Shown piece after piece: positions 33,152 to 43,979 of a stretch of DNA of 64,000 nucleotides. The notes under the pieces were generated by a model. It saw only the letters and a program-made list of their open reading frames with translations, was not told where the DNA came from and did no database searches. The number at the start of each line of letters is the position of its first letter. Within the stretch, counting starts at the first letter, position 1. Origin of the DNA: Protopterus annectens (Eukaryota; Chordata; Ceratodontiformes; Protopteridae); the NCBI RefSeq assembly GCF_019279795.1, contig NC_056731.1:869539175-869603174 (forward strand), given 5' to 3'. A program made the translations under genes and the position numbers.

Positions 33152-33570
33152 AGTACAGTTGTGTACACTTACCATAAATGTAGATGTTAGAGTGTATTCA
33201 TTGTTGCAGTCATCACACTTGGGTTATTCTGCCTGCATGTAGCCCTCAATCGGCCCGAATACCAGAGACTTAGTATTTTTGCGTCGGATGCGGTCACTCC
33301 AGGACTGATGGCAGGTCGTCAGGGGTATAAAAACAGACAGCCAATGCCATTACATCAGTTTTTCTTGCCCCAAATGTCAGAAGCCTCCCCAAAAAGGGAG
33401 CCAAGTTATGGTGAGGAAAACACCACCAGTAAAAAGTAAATACCAATACCCCTGAAAGAGGTCAGTAATAGCCATAGAGAGGAGAGAGAGGGGGGGGGGC
33501 TGGAGGGAGGGAAACCAGGACTACAACAGTGAAAACACTTAACATCTACACTTATGGTAAGTGTACACAA
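33152..33570 (-). mobile_element. DIRS-B2: left terminus only, split by DIRS-B3
   Basis: Starts agtacagttgtgtacac and runs through a family B left terminal repeat (TATA at 33326-33333) to 'catctacacttatggtaagtgtacacaa'. There the ICR would continue with ctgtact, but a second left end (agtacggttgtgtac) starts instead. The rest of B2 is not in the window and should lie beyond the right end of B3. Confidence 0.8.
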
Positions 33571-33964
33571 AGTACGGTTGTGTACACTTACCATAAATGT
33601 AGACGTTCTGAGTGTATTCACTGTTGCAGTCATCACATTTGGGTTATCTGCTTGCAGGTAGCCCTCAGTCGGCCTGATTAACAAAGTCTTGGGTCCTGCG
33701 TCGGTTGCTGTCCCTTCTTCCATGATGTCAGGTTGTCAGGGGTATAAAACATGCAGCTGACGCCATTACGTCAGTTTTTCTTGCCCCAGAGGTCAGGGGC
33801 CCCCCTAATGGGAAGCAATTAAATCTATAAATATACAAGGTTATACCTCCAACAAAGCAAATACACCAAAAAGCTTTTCAGCATAGTAAAGGAAAGTAGA
33901 GGTAGAGCCAAAAAAAGTAAGTGGGCTGGAGGGAGGGCAAACAGGACTGCAACAGTGAATACAC

Positions 33965-34045
33965 TCGAACATCTATATTTATGGCAAGTGTACACAACTG
34001 TACTTTGTTCTTAGTGTTTCACTGTTGCAGTCATCACATTTGGGT
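33965..34045 (-). repeat. DIRS-B3 ICR
   Basis: gaacatctatatttatggca, agtgtacacaactgtact, ttgttcttagtgtttcactg. Complement joins the right end (cactaagaacaa) to agtacagttgtg of the left end. Confidence 0.8.
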
Positions 34046-34077
34046 AGATTCCCAAAGCTAAGGATGGGAGGAGGAAT

Positions 34078-35076
34078 TTAGATAGCATTAGGACCGGCTA
34101 TAAGGCCCTGCAAGACTGCAGTGGCAAAGCCAGCTCTGGATTTAAAGAAAACTGGCATATGGTAATGTTTGGTGAAAGTATGTACTGAACTCCAGGTAGC
34201 AGCTTCTAGGATGTCCCTAGCAGGGACGCCTCTGAGAAAGGCTGTAGAGGTAGATGCAGCTCTGCTTGAGTGAGGTCTGATCCCCTGTGGGATAGGTTTT
34301 TCATTGTGCTTGTAACAGAAATGAATGCAATGGCCTATCCATTTGGAAATGGTTTGCTTTGAAATAGCCTTCCCCTCTGCGCCTGCAGCAAATGCCACCA
34401 GCAGTTGTTCAGACTTCCTTTGAGGTTTAGTCCTGTCCAAGCAGAATCAAAGTTGTTTGTGCACATCTAAAGAGTGCAGTATCCGTTCCCCTTTGTTCTG
34501 TGAATTAGGAAAGAAGGTTGGCAAATTAATGGAATGATTAAGGGCCACACTGGATACCACCTTGGGCATGAAGGAGAGATTGGTCCTGAGGGACACCCTG
34601 TCCACATGACAGATGATGAAAGGGTTCCACTGCCATAAGGGCCTGTAATTCAGATACCCTTTCTTGCTGAAGTGATTGCTGAAAGGAAAGCTGTTTTCCA
34701 AGAAAGGAATTTTAAGTCTGCAGTAGCAGCTGGCTCGAAAGGAGGAAGAGTGAGTTTCTCCAATACAAAGTTAAGGTCCCAGGCTGGGGTTGGAGTTCTC
34801 CTGGGTGGTCATAAATTTTTGGCCCCACTGAGGAACTGCTTGAGCACTGGATGAGAGAAGAGGGAAGGTTCTATGTTATAATGAGCTGAAATGGCTGAGG
34901 CATGAATTTTGATGGAGGAGAAAAACAGGCCCTTGTGAAGCATCTCAGTTAAGTATTGTAAAATCTGAGGTAAATTGGGCACTGCTGTGCCAATCCATTG
35001 AGACTGGTTCCAGGCACAGAATCTTGTCCATTTTTCAGCATAAGATTTTCTAGTACTAGGCCTCCTTGCCTCTAAA
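34078..35076 (-). pseudogene. DIRS-B3 tyrosine recombinase, frameshifted and split by DIRS-A4
   Basis: C-terminal part 34440-34078 with PHSSRAAST (H-x-x-R kept) and VHTFTKHYHMP (Tyr). Middle part 34701-34447. N-terminal part 35076-34809 with EARRPSTRKSYAEKWTRF, cut by A4 just upstream of LEARRP; the missing beginning is at 46753 onward (ISSMVISLPSLSKPVMDI-type sequence). The first catalytic Arg region near 34640-34670 reads RVSEL in a shifted frame. Confidence 0.83.
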
Positions 35077-35474
35077 AAAGAAGTTATGTTCTTACCATAA
35101 CGTTCCATGTGAATTGTTCATCTTGCCTTTGTTCTTACGCACGGTTCGGAGCCGACCTTCGGCTCCAAGTCAGCCACATTGCAAGCTCTGCATCTAAGAG
35201 AAGCTAGAGGCACAGTCCCTATCCCATGATCCCCTGCTGCTATCCCTCAGATCTAGTTTGCTAAAAAAACAGACTTCAAGAACATAGCTGAACCCCTTGC
35301 CTACGCTTCCATCCACACGAGATCGTAATACTCAAATTATATATAGACAGGCATACAGTGATGAGCACACCTAACAAGAATCAGGTAGTGCCAGGTAACA
35401 ACAAGAAGGTAACCAGACAGTCGTACTCGTTCTTCCAGGACGAGGAGGGGGACGGAGGGAGGGAATGTAAGAAG

Positions 35475-35560
35475 AAAGGCGAGATGAACAATTCACATGG
35501 AACGTTATGGTAAGAACATAACTTCTTTATGTGAAATTGTTCGATCTCGCCGTTTTTTCT
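35475..35560 (-). repeat. DIRS-A4 ICR
   Basis: gcgagatgaacaattcacat, ggaacgttatggtaagaac, ataacttc, ttt, atgtgaaattgttc. Complement: right end (gaacaatttcacat), aaa, left end (gaagttatgttc). Confidence 0.87.
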
Positions 35561-35779
35561 TACGCACGGGTAGCGTCCCTAGCACTGCAACCCTGGGAGG
35601 CTCACGGAAGAAAGTACAGTTTTGTACCTACCATAAATGTAGATGTCTGATAGATATGCAACTGCAGTCCTGACATATGGGTTGTCCTGCCTCAGGCAGC
35701 CGTTCGGTCGGCTGGATTCCAAAGTCTGGGTCCGGCGTCGGCTGATGTCACCTCTTCCCCGACGTCAGAGCGGCTGGGG

Positions 35780-35787
35780 TATAAAAG
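35780..35787 (+). promoter_or_regulatory. TATA box in DIRS-B4 left terminal repeat (antisense)
   Basis: tataaaag after cggctgggg; inverted copy of the sense TATA at 41022-41029. It would drive transcription into the YR end, antisense to the genes. Function inferred. Confidence 0.5.
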
Positions 35788-36009
35788 CATCAGCCGGCAC
35801 CATCTTCTTCAGTGTTCCTTGCCCCAGATGCCAGGTGCCCTCCAAGGAAGGCTAAATTTAGAGAATGGATAAAAATTCCAGACATGCACAACAGTAATAA
35901 AACAGATACACCATAACAGATATCCCCAGCTAATTTGAAAAAGGGGGAGTGGACCCAAAAAAGAGAATTACAGAGGTTAGGAGGGAGGGAAAACCTGACT
36001 GCAGTTGCA

Positions 36010-36080
36010 TATCTATCGGACATCTACATTTATGGTAGGTACAAAACTGTACTATGTCCTTCAAGAATGCAACTGCAGTC
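36010..36080 (-). repeat. DIRS-B4 ICR
   Basis: catctacatttatggtaggt, acaaaactgtact, atgtccttcaagaatgcaac. Complement joins the right end (cttgaaggacat) to the left end (agtacagttttgtacc) with no base between. Confidence 0.87.
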
Positions 36081-36216
36081 CTGACATATGGGTTGAATAC
36101 CATAGCCAAGCTGGGGATGGTAGGATCTAAGATAAGGATGGTGTAGCTAAAATGCCCTGCAGGACTGCAGAAGCAAAGCCGGCTCAGGATCAGGAATATA
36201 AAGGCAGGTTGTAATG

Positions 36217-37130
36217 TTAGGAAAATGTATGCACGGAGCTCCATGTAGCAGCTTCTAGAATGTCCTTTGTAGCCACCCCTCTTAGAAAGGCTGTGGAGGT
36301 GGCTGTAGCTCTGGTGGAGTGTGGCCTGATATTGGCTGGCACACCTTTTCCATGGAAAGAGTAGCAGAATCTGATGCAGTCTCCAATCCATTTTGAAATG
36401 GTTTGTTTGGAAATTGCCTTTCCTTGTACTCCAGCAGCGTAAGCTACAAATAGTTGGTCAGACTTTCTGTTGGCCTTTGTTCTGTCCAAGTAGTAGCGCA
36501 ATTGTCTGTGCATGTCCAAAGTGTGCAGAAGCTTTTCTCCTTTATTTTGAGGATTGGGAAAGAAAGTAGGCAGGTGAATTGCTTGATTTAGAGAAACCCT
36601 GGATATCACTTTTGGCATGAATGAAGGATTGGTTCTTAAAGAGACTCTGTCCTGATGGAAAATGAGAAATGGAGGTACTGCCATGAGGGCCTGTATCTCC
36701 GAGACTCTTCTTGCTGAAGTAATTGCCAACAGGAAAACTGTTTTCCAGGAGAGAAATTGCAATTCTGAAGAGGCTGCTGGCTCAAAAGGAGGAAGAGTTA
36801 ATTTTTCCAAGACAAAGTTGAGGTCCCATGCAGGCACTGGTGGTTCTCTTGGAGGTTTGATATTCTTTATCCCTCTTAGAAACGGTCTTAGCAAAGGATG
36901 TGAAAACACAGGTGGATCACAGTTGTATTTTGCTGAAATTGCTGAAGCGTGTATTTTTATTGAAGAATATGAAAGGCCATTGTGAAGCATTTCTGCCAAG
37001 TATTCTAGTATCTATGGGATGCTCATTACTGATGCATCCTGACCCTTGTTGGCATTCCAGATGTTGAATCTCTTCCATTTGGCTGAATAAGCTTTTCTGG
37101 TGGAAGGCCTGCGTGCTTCCAGTAAGATCT
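36217..37130 (-). pseudogene. DIRS-B4 tyrosine recombinase, stopped just before the catalytic Tyr
   Basis: 260 open codons (36999-36217) with ITSARRVSEIQAL (Arg), LDMHRQLRYYLDRTKA, PHSTRATAT (H-x-x-R) and VHTFS. The next codon is TAA, then HYNLP, where relatives read VHTFTKHYHLP: the Lys codon before His-Tyr has become a stop, so the nucleophile Tyr is lost. The N-terminal SAM-like part (37130-37026) lies in another frame, ending GQDAS near the junction. Confidence 0.9.
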
Positions 37131-37168
37131 CTTGAACTTTTTTGGAGAGAGAGAGATATGGGGAGAAG

Positions 37169-39308
37169 TCATGGAACCCTCCAAGCTGTCAGTTGCAATG
37201 TTTGCAGGTTGGGATGAACAGTCCTGTAATTGTGCTGAGTTATAAGCAGAGGCCATTGAGGCAGGGGCCACGGCTTGGTGCGAGTTACGCTCCTTAGTAA
37301 TGGATACCAGTGCTGTCTTGGCCAGTCTGGAGCTATCAAAATGCCTTTCGATTGTTCTGCTTTGATCTTCAGTAACACCTTGGTCATTAATGGTAGAGGT
37401 GGGAATGCATAGATTGTTAGAGAATTCCAGCTGAAGGAGAGAGCATCCATTCTCCAGGCTTGAGGATGGTGTATCCTTGAGCAGAACTTCTTCAGATGAT
37501 GGCTGAGGTGTGAGGCAAAGAGATCTATGTCCGGCCTTCCCCATGCATGAGTTATTTGTGAAAAAATGTCTGGATGCAACATCCATTCGTGCGGGTCCAT
37601 AATGTTTCTGCTTAGACTGTCCGCCAGAACATTGTCCTTGCCTAGAACAAACTGGGATTGCAACTGTATGTTCAGTTTCAGGGACTTTTCCCAAAGAGTC
37701 ATTGTTAGTTTGCAGAGGGGGTAAGAATGGGTGCCTCCCTGTTTGTTTATGTACCACATAACAGTGGTGTTGTAGCAGATGACCTTGCTGAAGAAATTTT
37801 CCGAAGGCCTCGATTGCATGAATCACTGCCAACATCTCTTTTTGATTGCTGTGCAGATGCAATTCCCGGGGTGCCCATTGCCCTTGAATGCATCTGCCCT
37901 CCATGTGCGCCCCCCATCCATGATCTGAGGCGTCTGTTGTAATGGTTTGGCTTGCTTAAGGTTTGTTGAAAGACATGCCTTGGTTTAGCTGGCTTGCTTG
38001 TGCCCACCACAAAAATTCCTTTTGTAGACATGGAATGAGTGGCATAATTGCTTTTAAGTTGTGGCTGTGTTGAGACCATAAACTTTTTAGGTACCATTGT
38101 AGTTTTCTCATGTGTAGTCTTGCCAGTGGAATCAGAAGAATGCAAGATACCATGAAACCCAGGGCCTGCAGGATTTTCCTTGCAGTCATCTGGGTGTGCT
38201 TTGCTAGGCTTTTGAAGTAATCTGGTAATTGTTCTTGTTTTTCTTCTGTGAGGAAAGCCATTTGTGAGTTTGTGTCCAGTTTGGCTCCTAGAAAAATTAT
38301 TTGTTGGGATGGCAGTAGTCTTGATTTTTGAATGTTGACTGTGTATCCCAAAGCCTGTAGTAAGTGAATGACATAGTCCAAGTTTCTTATCAAGGCTTGC
38401 TTGCTGTCCGCTTGTATAAGGCAGTCGTCCAGGTAAGGGTATATTTGTATCCCTGAAGTCTGCAATGTGCAATTACTGATGCCAGGCATTTCATGAATAC
38501 TCTGGGCAGTAGATAAGCCAAAAGGCAATGCTGAGAATTGATAATGCTCTGACCCTGCAAGAAATCTGAGGTATCTTCTGCAGCTGTGTCTGATTGGGAC
38601 ATGCAGGTATGCCTCCTTGAGGTCCAGAGTAACCAGCCAAGACCCCTTGCCCAGCATGGGAAGAAGTTGCTGTAACGTCAGCATTTTGAATTTTGGCACA
38701 ATGAGAAAAGTGTTTAGAGCGGACAAGTCCAGTATAGGTCTCCATTGCTTTTCTTTTCTTGGAACAAGGAACAGTCTTGAGTAGAATCCCTGGCCTTGTT
38801 CCTGAGGAGGAACCTTTTCTATTGCTTTGATTTGTAGCAGCTTTGAAACTTGTATGAGTGCCTCTGCCCTTTGATTTTGTGGCAGGTTTGGCATGCCTTG
38901 TCTTGTTGGTAAGGTATGGAAGTGGAACCTGTAACCTTTGTCTATTATGTCCAAAATCCATTTGTCCTTTGTAAAAATGTGCCAACTTTTTGAAAATAAA
39001 GATAATTTTCCGCCTAAAGGTGCTTCTCTTTGAGCCTTGGTTGGCAGTGTCAAAGTCAAGTCATTGTGATTGTCCCTGTGGAGCAGTAGAAGTCCCTGCG
39101 CCACTTCTCTGATTAGTTGGTTGCCATTGGCGGCCCCGGTAGGAGCCTCGGTATTGCTCTCTACCTCGAGCACGCCTGTTTTTTCCCCTTTGGAACTTGT
39201 CAGTGTCTGGAAAGGACCAATTCTTCGAAGGCCAATTCCTGCTGAACCTTGGTGGCTGAACCTGGAGGAAATCTTTGACTGTTTGTACTGATTTAGCCTT
39301 TTCCTCAA
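37169..39308 (-). pseudogene. DIRS-B4 reverse transcriptase-RNase H, frameshifted
   Basis: 450 codons (39308-37956): FYSRLFLVPRKEKQWRPILD, VTLDLKEAYLHVPIRHSC, LPFGLSTA, YPYLDDCLIQADSKQ, ARKILQALGFM. A short out-of-phase stretch follows LPFGLSTA, where the other frame has PRVFMKCLASVIA, i.e. two compensating shifts. RNase H continues at 37904-37819 (NSNQKEMLAVIHA, then VMWYINKQGGTHSYPLC) and the extension at 37600-37169 (GRPDIDLFASHLSHH, YAFPPLPLMTKV, LIAPDWPRQHWYP). Confidence 0.88.
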
Positions 39309-40867
39309 TTGATTTCAACACACCCTGTGCATTAGCACCAAACAGCTTGTGTTTTTCCAGAGGTGCATCTAGAAGCTTTACTTTAACATGATCTGGCAAT
39401 GTCTGTTCTTTCAACCAAGCATGTCTACGTATGACGGCCCCTACATGAAGCTTCCAATGCATCATAACCACACTGAAGAAAATGACTGCTAACCTGCTGA
39501 GTATTATGAACCAAATCCTGCAAGGCCTTTCTATGTAAAGGCTCAGGAGAGGCTAACTTTTTCTGCAAATCATCCATCAAGAAATCCTGATATTGAAACA
39601 TAAGAAAAAGACAGTCAAGTGCCCTCATGGCAAGGGTGGTTGAGGTATAAACTTTTTTACCCCACCTCTCCAGGGACCTAGATTCCCTGTCTGCGGGCAA
39701 AGGATTTTTGGCCATGGAAGTGGCCACTCCTTTGGGGCCCTGAGAAATAGTTTCTAGATCAACAGAGTGGGCCTTAAAGAGATGCTTATGAGCTTCAGGA
39801 ACCCTGTAATATCTGTCTGGCTTGACAGGAGCAGGAGGGAGAGAATCAGGAGAAGTACTGGAGTCTGAGTACACATCATCCAATACATCTAACACTGGGG
39901 GTATAGCTAAAGGCCTGTGCTGGGGTAACTTAAGGAAAGTCCGAAGCCTTTTCCTGGAGTCGGAGAAATCCTGGCCCTGCCACTGAAAATGCTCTCTCAT
40001 GGAGTGGAGAATTTCCCCGAAAGAAATATCCTCAGGAGGAGAGGCAGAGGGAATGGATTCATCAGCATCAGAATCCTCGTGGGCCGGGAAGGATTCTTCC
40101 TGGGAATCTGAATGGCCTGACTCACCAGAGGCTTTATCTGAGGAAAGGGCATCTGCCTGCTCAACCCTAAGCCTTTTGTCTGAAGGCGGCTGAGAACCTC
40201 TGTCTGGATGAGCCTGAGAGCCCCTGATTAAAGAAATTAGATCTGCAGCTAAAGTCATGATCTGTTTATCAGAAGTGGGACCCTGTGAAAAAGATTTAGG
40301 AGGGTGAGACTTAGCCTGGCTGGCAGCCTTAGCATGTGTGTAGGCCTTGATGGACATAGACACAGGAGGCCTAGCTGCCCCACGTGTTGGAGTAACTTTG
40401 TCCACCGGCATGGTGTCAGGCAAATCTTGGGCTTCGGTTTCAGGAGGAAAATCAACAACCGGCACCGGGGTAACCTCTGGGACCGAAGTGTGCGGTAAAG
40501 CGGTGTCGTCGGCCTGGAGCGGTTGAATTACCGCCTCCGAAGAGACCAATGCACTCGCGGTAAGCTTTAGCGTGGTGTCGGTGGAAGTCGCGGGCCGCGA
40601 ATGTCGGTCCCGGTCCTTCCGTTTTTTGGAAATATGTGCTGTCGGTAGTTCCGACAGCATTATATAGGAGTAATTTTCCCCAAAAAAGTCTTCAGCAAAT
40701 TCTGCCCGGCGCCTAAGTGTGCGCTTATTGAAGCAAGCACAGGCAGCACAGGCAGAGACGTCGTGGTCTGGGCCGAGGCAGGGAAGGCAGTAAGAATGGA
40801 AGTCCTTATGAGGTATTTGTTTACCACAAGACAAGCAATTATTAACTTTTGAAGTTTTATCTGACAT
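39061..40867 (-). pseudogene. DIRS-B4 gag, near-complete with one frameshift
   Basis: Starts at the Met of SDKTSKVNNCLSCGKQIPH (40867) and is open to 39425 (481 codons). It then continues in another frame at 39471-39061 (RRHAWLKEQTLPDHVKVKLL, QVQPPRFSRNWPSKNWSF, Arg/Gly-rich tail). N-terminal Cys/His cluster: CLSCGKQ, HSYCLPCLGPDHD, CAACACFNKR. Middle: Ser-rich, then SASPPEDISFGEILHSMREH and a helical segment (DCLFLMFQYQDFLMDDL). Its C-terminus overlaps the RT start by about 250 bases in another frame. Confidence 0.88.
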
Positions 40868-41383
40868 CGGCTGAGGCAAGAAAAGGTCCCCAATGGGGTA
40901 CTTAGCTTTTTGATGACTTCGGCATCTGAAAACACAGGAGCTGGCCGACCGGCACTTGCGAACTGCTTCTGCTTCGGGCACAGCGCGGCAAGAAAGACTG
41001 AAGAAGATGGCGTCGCTGATGCTTTTATACCCCAGCCGCTCTGACGTCGGGGAAGAGGCGACTTCAGCCGATGCCGGACCCAGACATTGGAATCCGGCCG
41101 ACCGAAGGGCTGCCTGAGGCAGGACAACCCATATGTCAGGACTGCAGTTGCATTCTTGAAGGACATCATTCCTGAGAACCGTGGAACCAAAGGAAGCCCT
41201 GTCCCTGGAGGTCCTGTCCACTTTGTAGTGAGTAATAAACGTATGAGGCTTGGCCCAAGTAGCCGCCGCACATATAGTATCCAACGGCAAAACGATCAGC
41301 GTGGGCCAAAGACATGGAAACAGCCCTGGTAGAACGAGTTTTAGGTTTGAACGGAAGAGACTGCTTGGAGGATGAATAGACAA
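39425..41383 (-). other. 652-codon chimeric frame across the DIRS-A4/DIRS-B4 junction
   Basis: Begins in the A4 recombinase C-terminus (ICAAATWAKPHTFITHYK, STVLRN), crosses the junction at 41166/41167, reads through the B4 right terminal repeat and 5' untranslated region without a stop, and enters B4 gag in frame. Product of nested insertion, not an ancestral gene; expression unknown. Confidence 0.8.
41022..41029 (-). promoter_or_regulatory. Probable TATA box of DIRS-B4 gag transcription
   Basis: tataaaag on the minus strand after ggctgggg, about 155 bases upstream of the gag Met at 40867, with the conserved ttcagt...ttcttgcc downstream. Function inferred. Confidence 0.55.
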
Positions 41384-42200
41384 AATTTATACAGTCTGAC
41401 AGCCACTTAGATAATGTGCATTTTGTTACTGCCAGTCCTTTCTTATTGTCCGCATAGGAAACAAAGAGTTGATCTGATTTCCTACATTCCTTGGTTCTAT
41501 CCAGATAAAATCTCAGCTGTCTGTGGACGTCCAATTTGTGCAACATGCATTCCATTTTATTAGAATGGTTCCTGAAAAAGGTGGGAAGCTCAATGGATTG
41601 ATTAATATGAGACACTGAACATACTTTCGGCAGAAAGGATGGATTAGTACGCAAGGTGACCCTGTCTGGGAGAAAGACTATATATGGGGGCCTAATTGAC
41701 AATGCCTGTAGCTCCGAAATTCTGCGGGCTGAAGCGATTGCCACCAGAAACAGGACTTTCCAGGATAGAAACTTAAGTGGACACGTCAAAGCTGGCTCGA
41801 AGGGTTCTAACATGAGTTGAGACAGCATTAGATTCAAGTTCCAGGGAAATATCTAGTTTCGTATGGGTGGCCTGAGATGAAAGTTACCCTTCATAAATGC
41901 TCTACAAAGTCTGTGGGACATAACTGTAGCGCCTCCTTCACCCACATGAAAATTTGATATGGCAGCTAGTTGAACTCTTATCGTGGACGTCGAGGCCCCT
42001 TGATGAAAGAGGGTGGAGAGAAATTCTAAAATTCTGTGAATAGGTGCCACCAAAGGGTCTATACCTTGTCTGGAGGCCCAACACGCAAAACGTTTCCACT
42101 TGCTCCTATACAGTTTTCTTGTGGAAGCTTTGTGGGAAGAAACTAAAATGTGTTGCACTGCTGGGGATAAAAGGTCCAACCTGGCTAAGTTGGGAAGTGG
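41167..42200 (-). pseudogene. DIRS-A4 tyrosine recombinase, frameshifted, catalytic His replaced
   Basis: N-terminal part in the frame ending at 41853 (SSHKASTRKLYRSKWKRF, QLAAISNFHVGEG). C-terminal part 41837-41166: IASARRISELQAL (Arg), LDVHRQLRFYLDRTKE, then TRSTRAVSM where relatives have AHSTRALAT, so the His of H-x-x-R is Arg. After this the frame shifts; ICAAATWAKPHTFITHYK (Tyr present) is in the neighbouring frame. A stop or shift also lies near 41845. Confidence 0.88.
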
Positions 42201-43960
42201 AGCAGCCAAGCTGTCAGTTTGAGGGACTGAAGAGATGGGTGAGGAACTCCTGATGAGTGGGTCAGCAGGTCTGGCACTGGGTCCAGAGTCCAAGGTTCCT
42301 CCATCTGGTGAGCTTGAAGAAAGGGAAACCAGATCTGTCGAGGCCAAAATGGTGCTATCAAGATGATCGTCCTTCCCAGACCTTTGGCTTTCTGTAGAAA
42401 TTTGGGAATCAATGGAACAGGAGGGAAGGCATATAGGAGACCCGGGGGCCAATCGTGTACCAGTGCGTCCCTGGGGGCACCCCGGAGGGGGAAGTAGGGT
42501 GAAGTAGCTTCTGCATTTGGCATTCAAGGGGGAAGCAAAAAGATCGCAGCAAGGCTGGCCCCATCTGCAGAAGATCTTCTCCGCAACTTGATTCTTGAGG
42601 GACCACTCGTGAGGCAACAGGATGGTTCTTCTCAACCTGTCCGCTATAACCTTGGATGTTCCCGGGATGTGCGTTGCTATTAGAAAGCGTCCGGTGGACA
42701 CAGCCCATTGCCAGATTCTCAGGGCCTCTCTGCATAAGGGGTAAGACCTGGTTCCTCCCTGTTTGTTTATGTACCAGACTACTGACATATTGTCCGTCTG
42801 AATTGCCACTGTTCCCAGAGGTAAGGAGTCGTGAAAGTGTTGCAACGCCAGTAACACTGTTCTCAGCTCCAGGACATTGATGTGCAGATTGTACTCTATT
42901 TTTGACCACTCTCCTTGGACTGTTCTCCTCTGAAAAAGTCCCCCCCACCCTATCAAGGAAGCGTCCATGGTTACTGTGGTTACGGGGGCAGGGAGCACAA
43001 ACGGACGTCCTATCGTCAGTTCCTGATTGTTTATCCACCAATGGAGGTCCCACTTGCAAGTTTCCGTGATCAAGACTGTGTGTGACAACGGTAACCGTTG
43101 GAACGACCACTGAGCAAAGAGGAGCCACTGGAGGATTCTCATGTGCATTCTCCCTAGGGGAACCGCAATAAGGCTAGCTGCCACCATGCCCAATACTTTC
43201 AAGACCTGTAACGCGGGGACTTTTTTGATTTGAAGAATAGAGGCCTGATCCCTCAGGGCTGACACTCTTGCCTGAGGAAGTCTTATCAGTGCTATGGAGG
43301 CATCCAACTCCGCCCCTATGAATAAGATATGCTATGAGGGCGACAAGGTAGATTTTTCGAAGTTCACTGTTATTCCTAAGCTGGAACAGAGATTGATTGT
43401 ATAGTCCCTGGCTTGTACTAGGTGATGCTTGGTGGTGGCGGTAAGGAGCCAGTCGTCCAGATATGGAAACACCTGGAATCCTCTTCGTCTCAGATGAGAC
43501 GCCACTACTGCCATGCACTTGGTGAACACCCTGGGGGCTGAGGTGAGGCCAAAGGGCAGAGCTCAAAACTGAAAATGACTGGCTCCCAGCCGGAAGCGCA
43601 GGCGATCTCTGGATGATCTGGCAATTTTTATGTGGTAGTACGCATCCTTGAGATCTATAGAACACATCCAATCATTCGTTTGAAGAAACGGAAGAATCGA
43701 TTGCAGCGTGACCATCCGGAATTTTTCCTTCTTCACGAAGGTGTTGAGTTTGCTGAGGTCCAGTATTGGCCTCCAGTCCCCTGTTTTCTTTGGAACTAAA
43801 AAGAACCTTGAGTAAGTTCTGGTCCACTGGGACTGGCTGGATGACTTTTTTCTAACAGCCTTTGTATTTCTATGGCTGCCTGATCCCGCAGAGTGGGTGG
43901 TACATCTGGGAATCTTTTTTTGGGTGGGTGGATAGTTCAGAAAAGGGATATTGTGTCCTC
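42185..43960 (-). pseudogene. DIRS-A4 reverse transcriptase-RNase H, frameshifted
   Basis: RT pieces at 43671-43174 (shifted) and 43529-43332 (MFTKCMAVVASHLRRRGFQV, YLDDWLLTATTKHH). The 43307-41853 frame gives RNase H (VTMDASLIGWGGLF, HINVLELRTVLLALQ, IQTDNMSVVWYINKQGGTR) and DLFASPLNAKC, then slips into the recombinase frame near LPPPGCPQG. The rest of the extension (LLYAFPPVPLIPKFL, LIAPFWPRQIWF) is in 42523-42185. WRPILDLS-like RT N-terminus near 43740-43800. Confidence 0.85.
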
Positions 43961-43979
43961 CGGTTATTATGCTTTTTAC

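Larger units (their letters stand above)
35613..41166 (-). mobile_element. DIRS-B4: family B element nested in DIRS-A4
   Basis: 5554 bp, innermost of the stack. Left end agtacagttttgtacc, right end gaaggacat, ICR about 36010-36080. Gag 40867-39061, RT 39308-37956, RNase H and extension 37940-37169, YR about 37130-36217. Terminal repeats (about 35640-35835 and 40980-41166) contain 'atatgcaactgcagtcctga' and a TATA box each. Gag is open over 481 codons, but RT and YR have defects. Confidence 0.94.

Noticed and set aside
39425..41383. Long open frame as a possible host gene
   Set aside because: It is made of a DIRS recombinase end, terminal repeat and gag from two elements; the insertion joint lies inside it.
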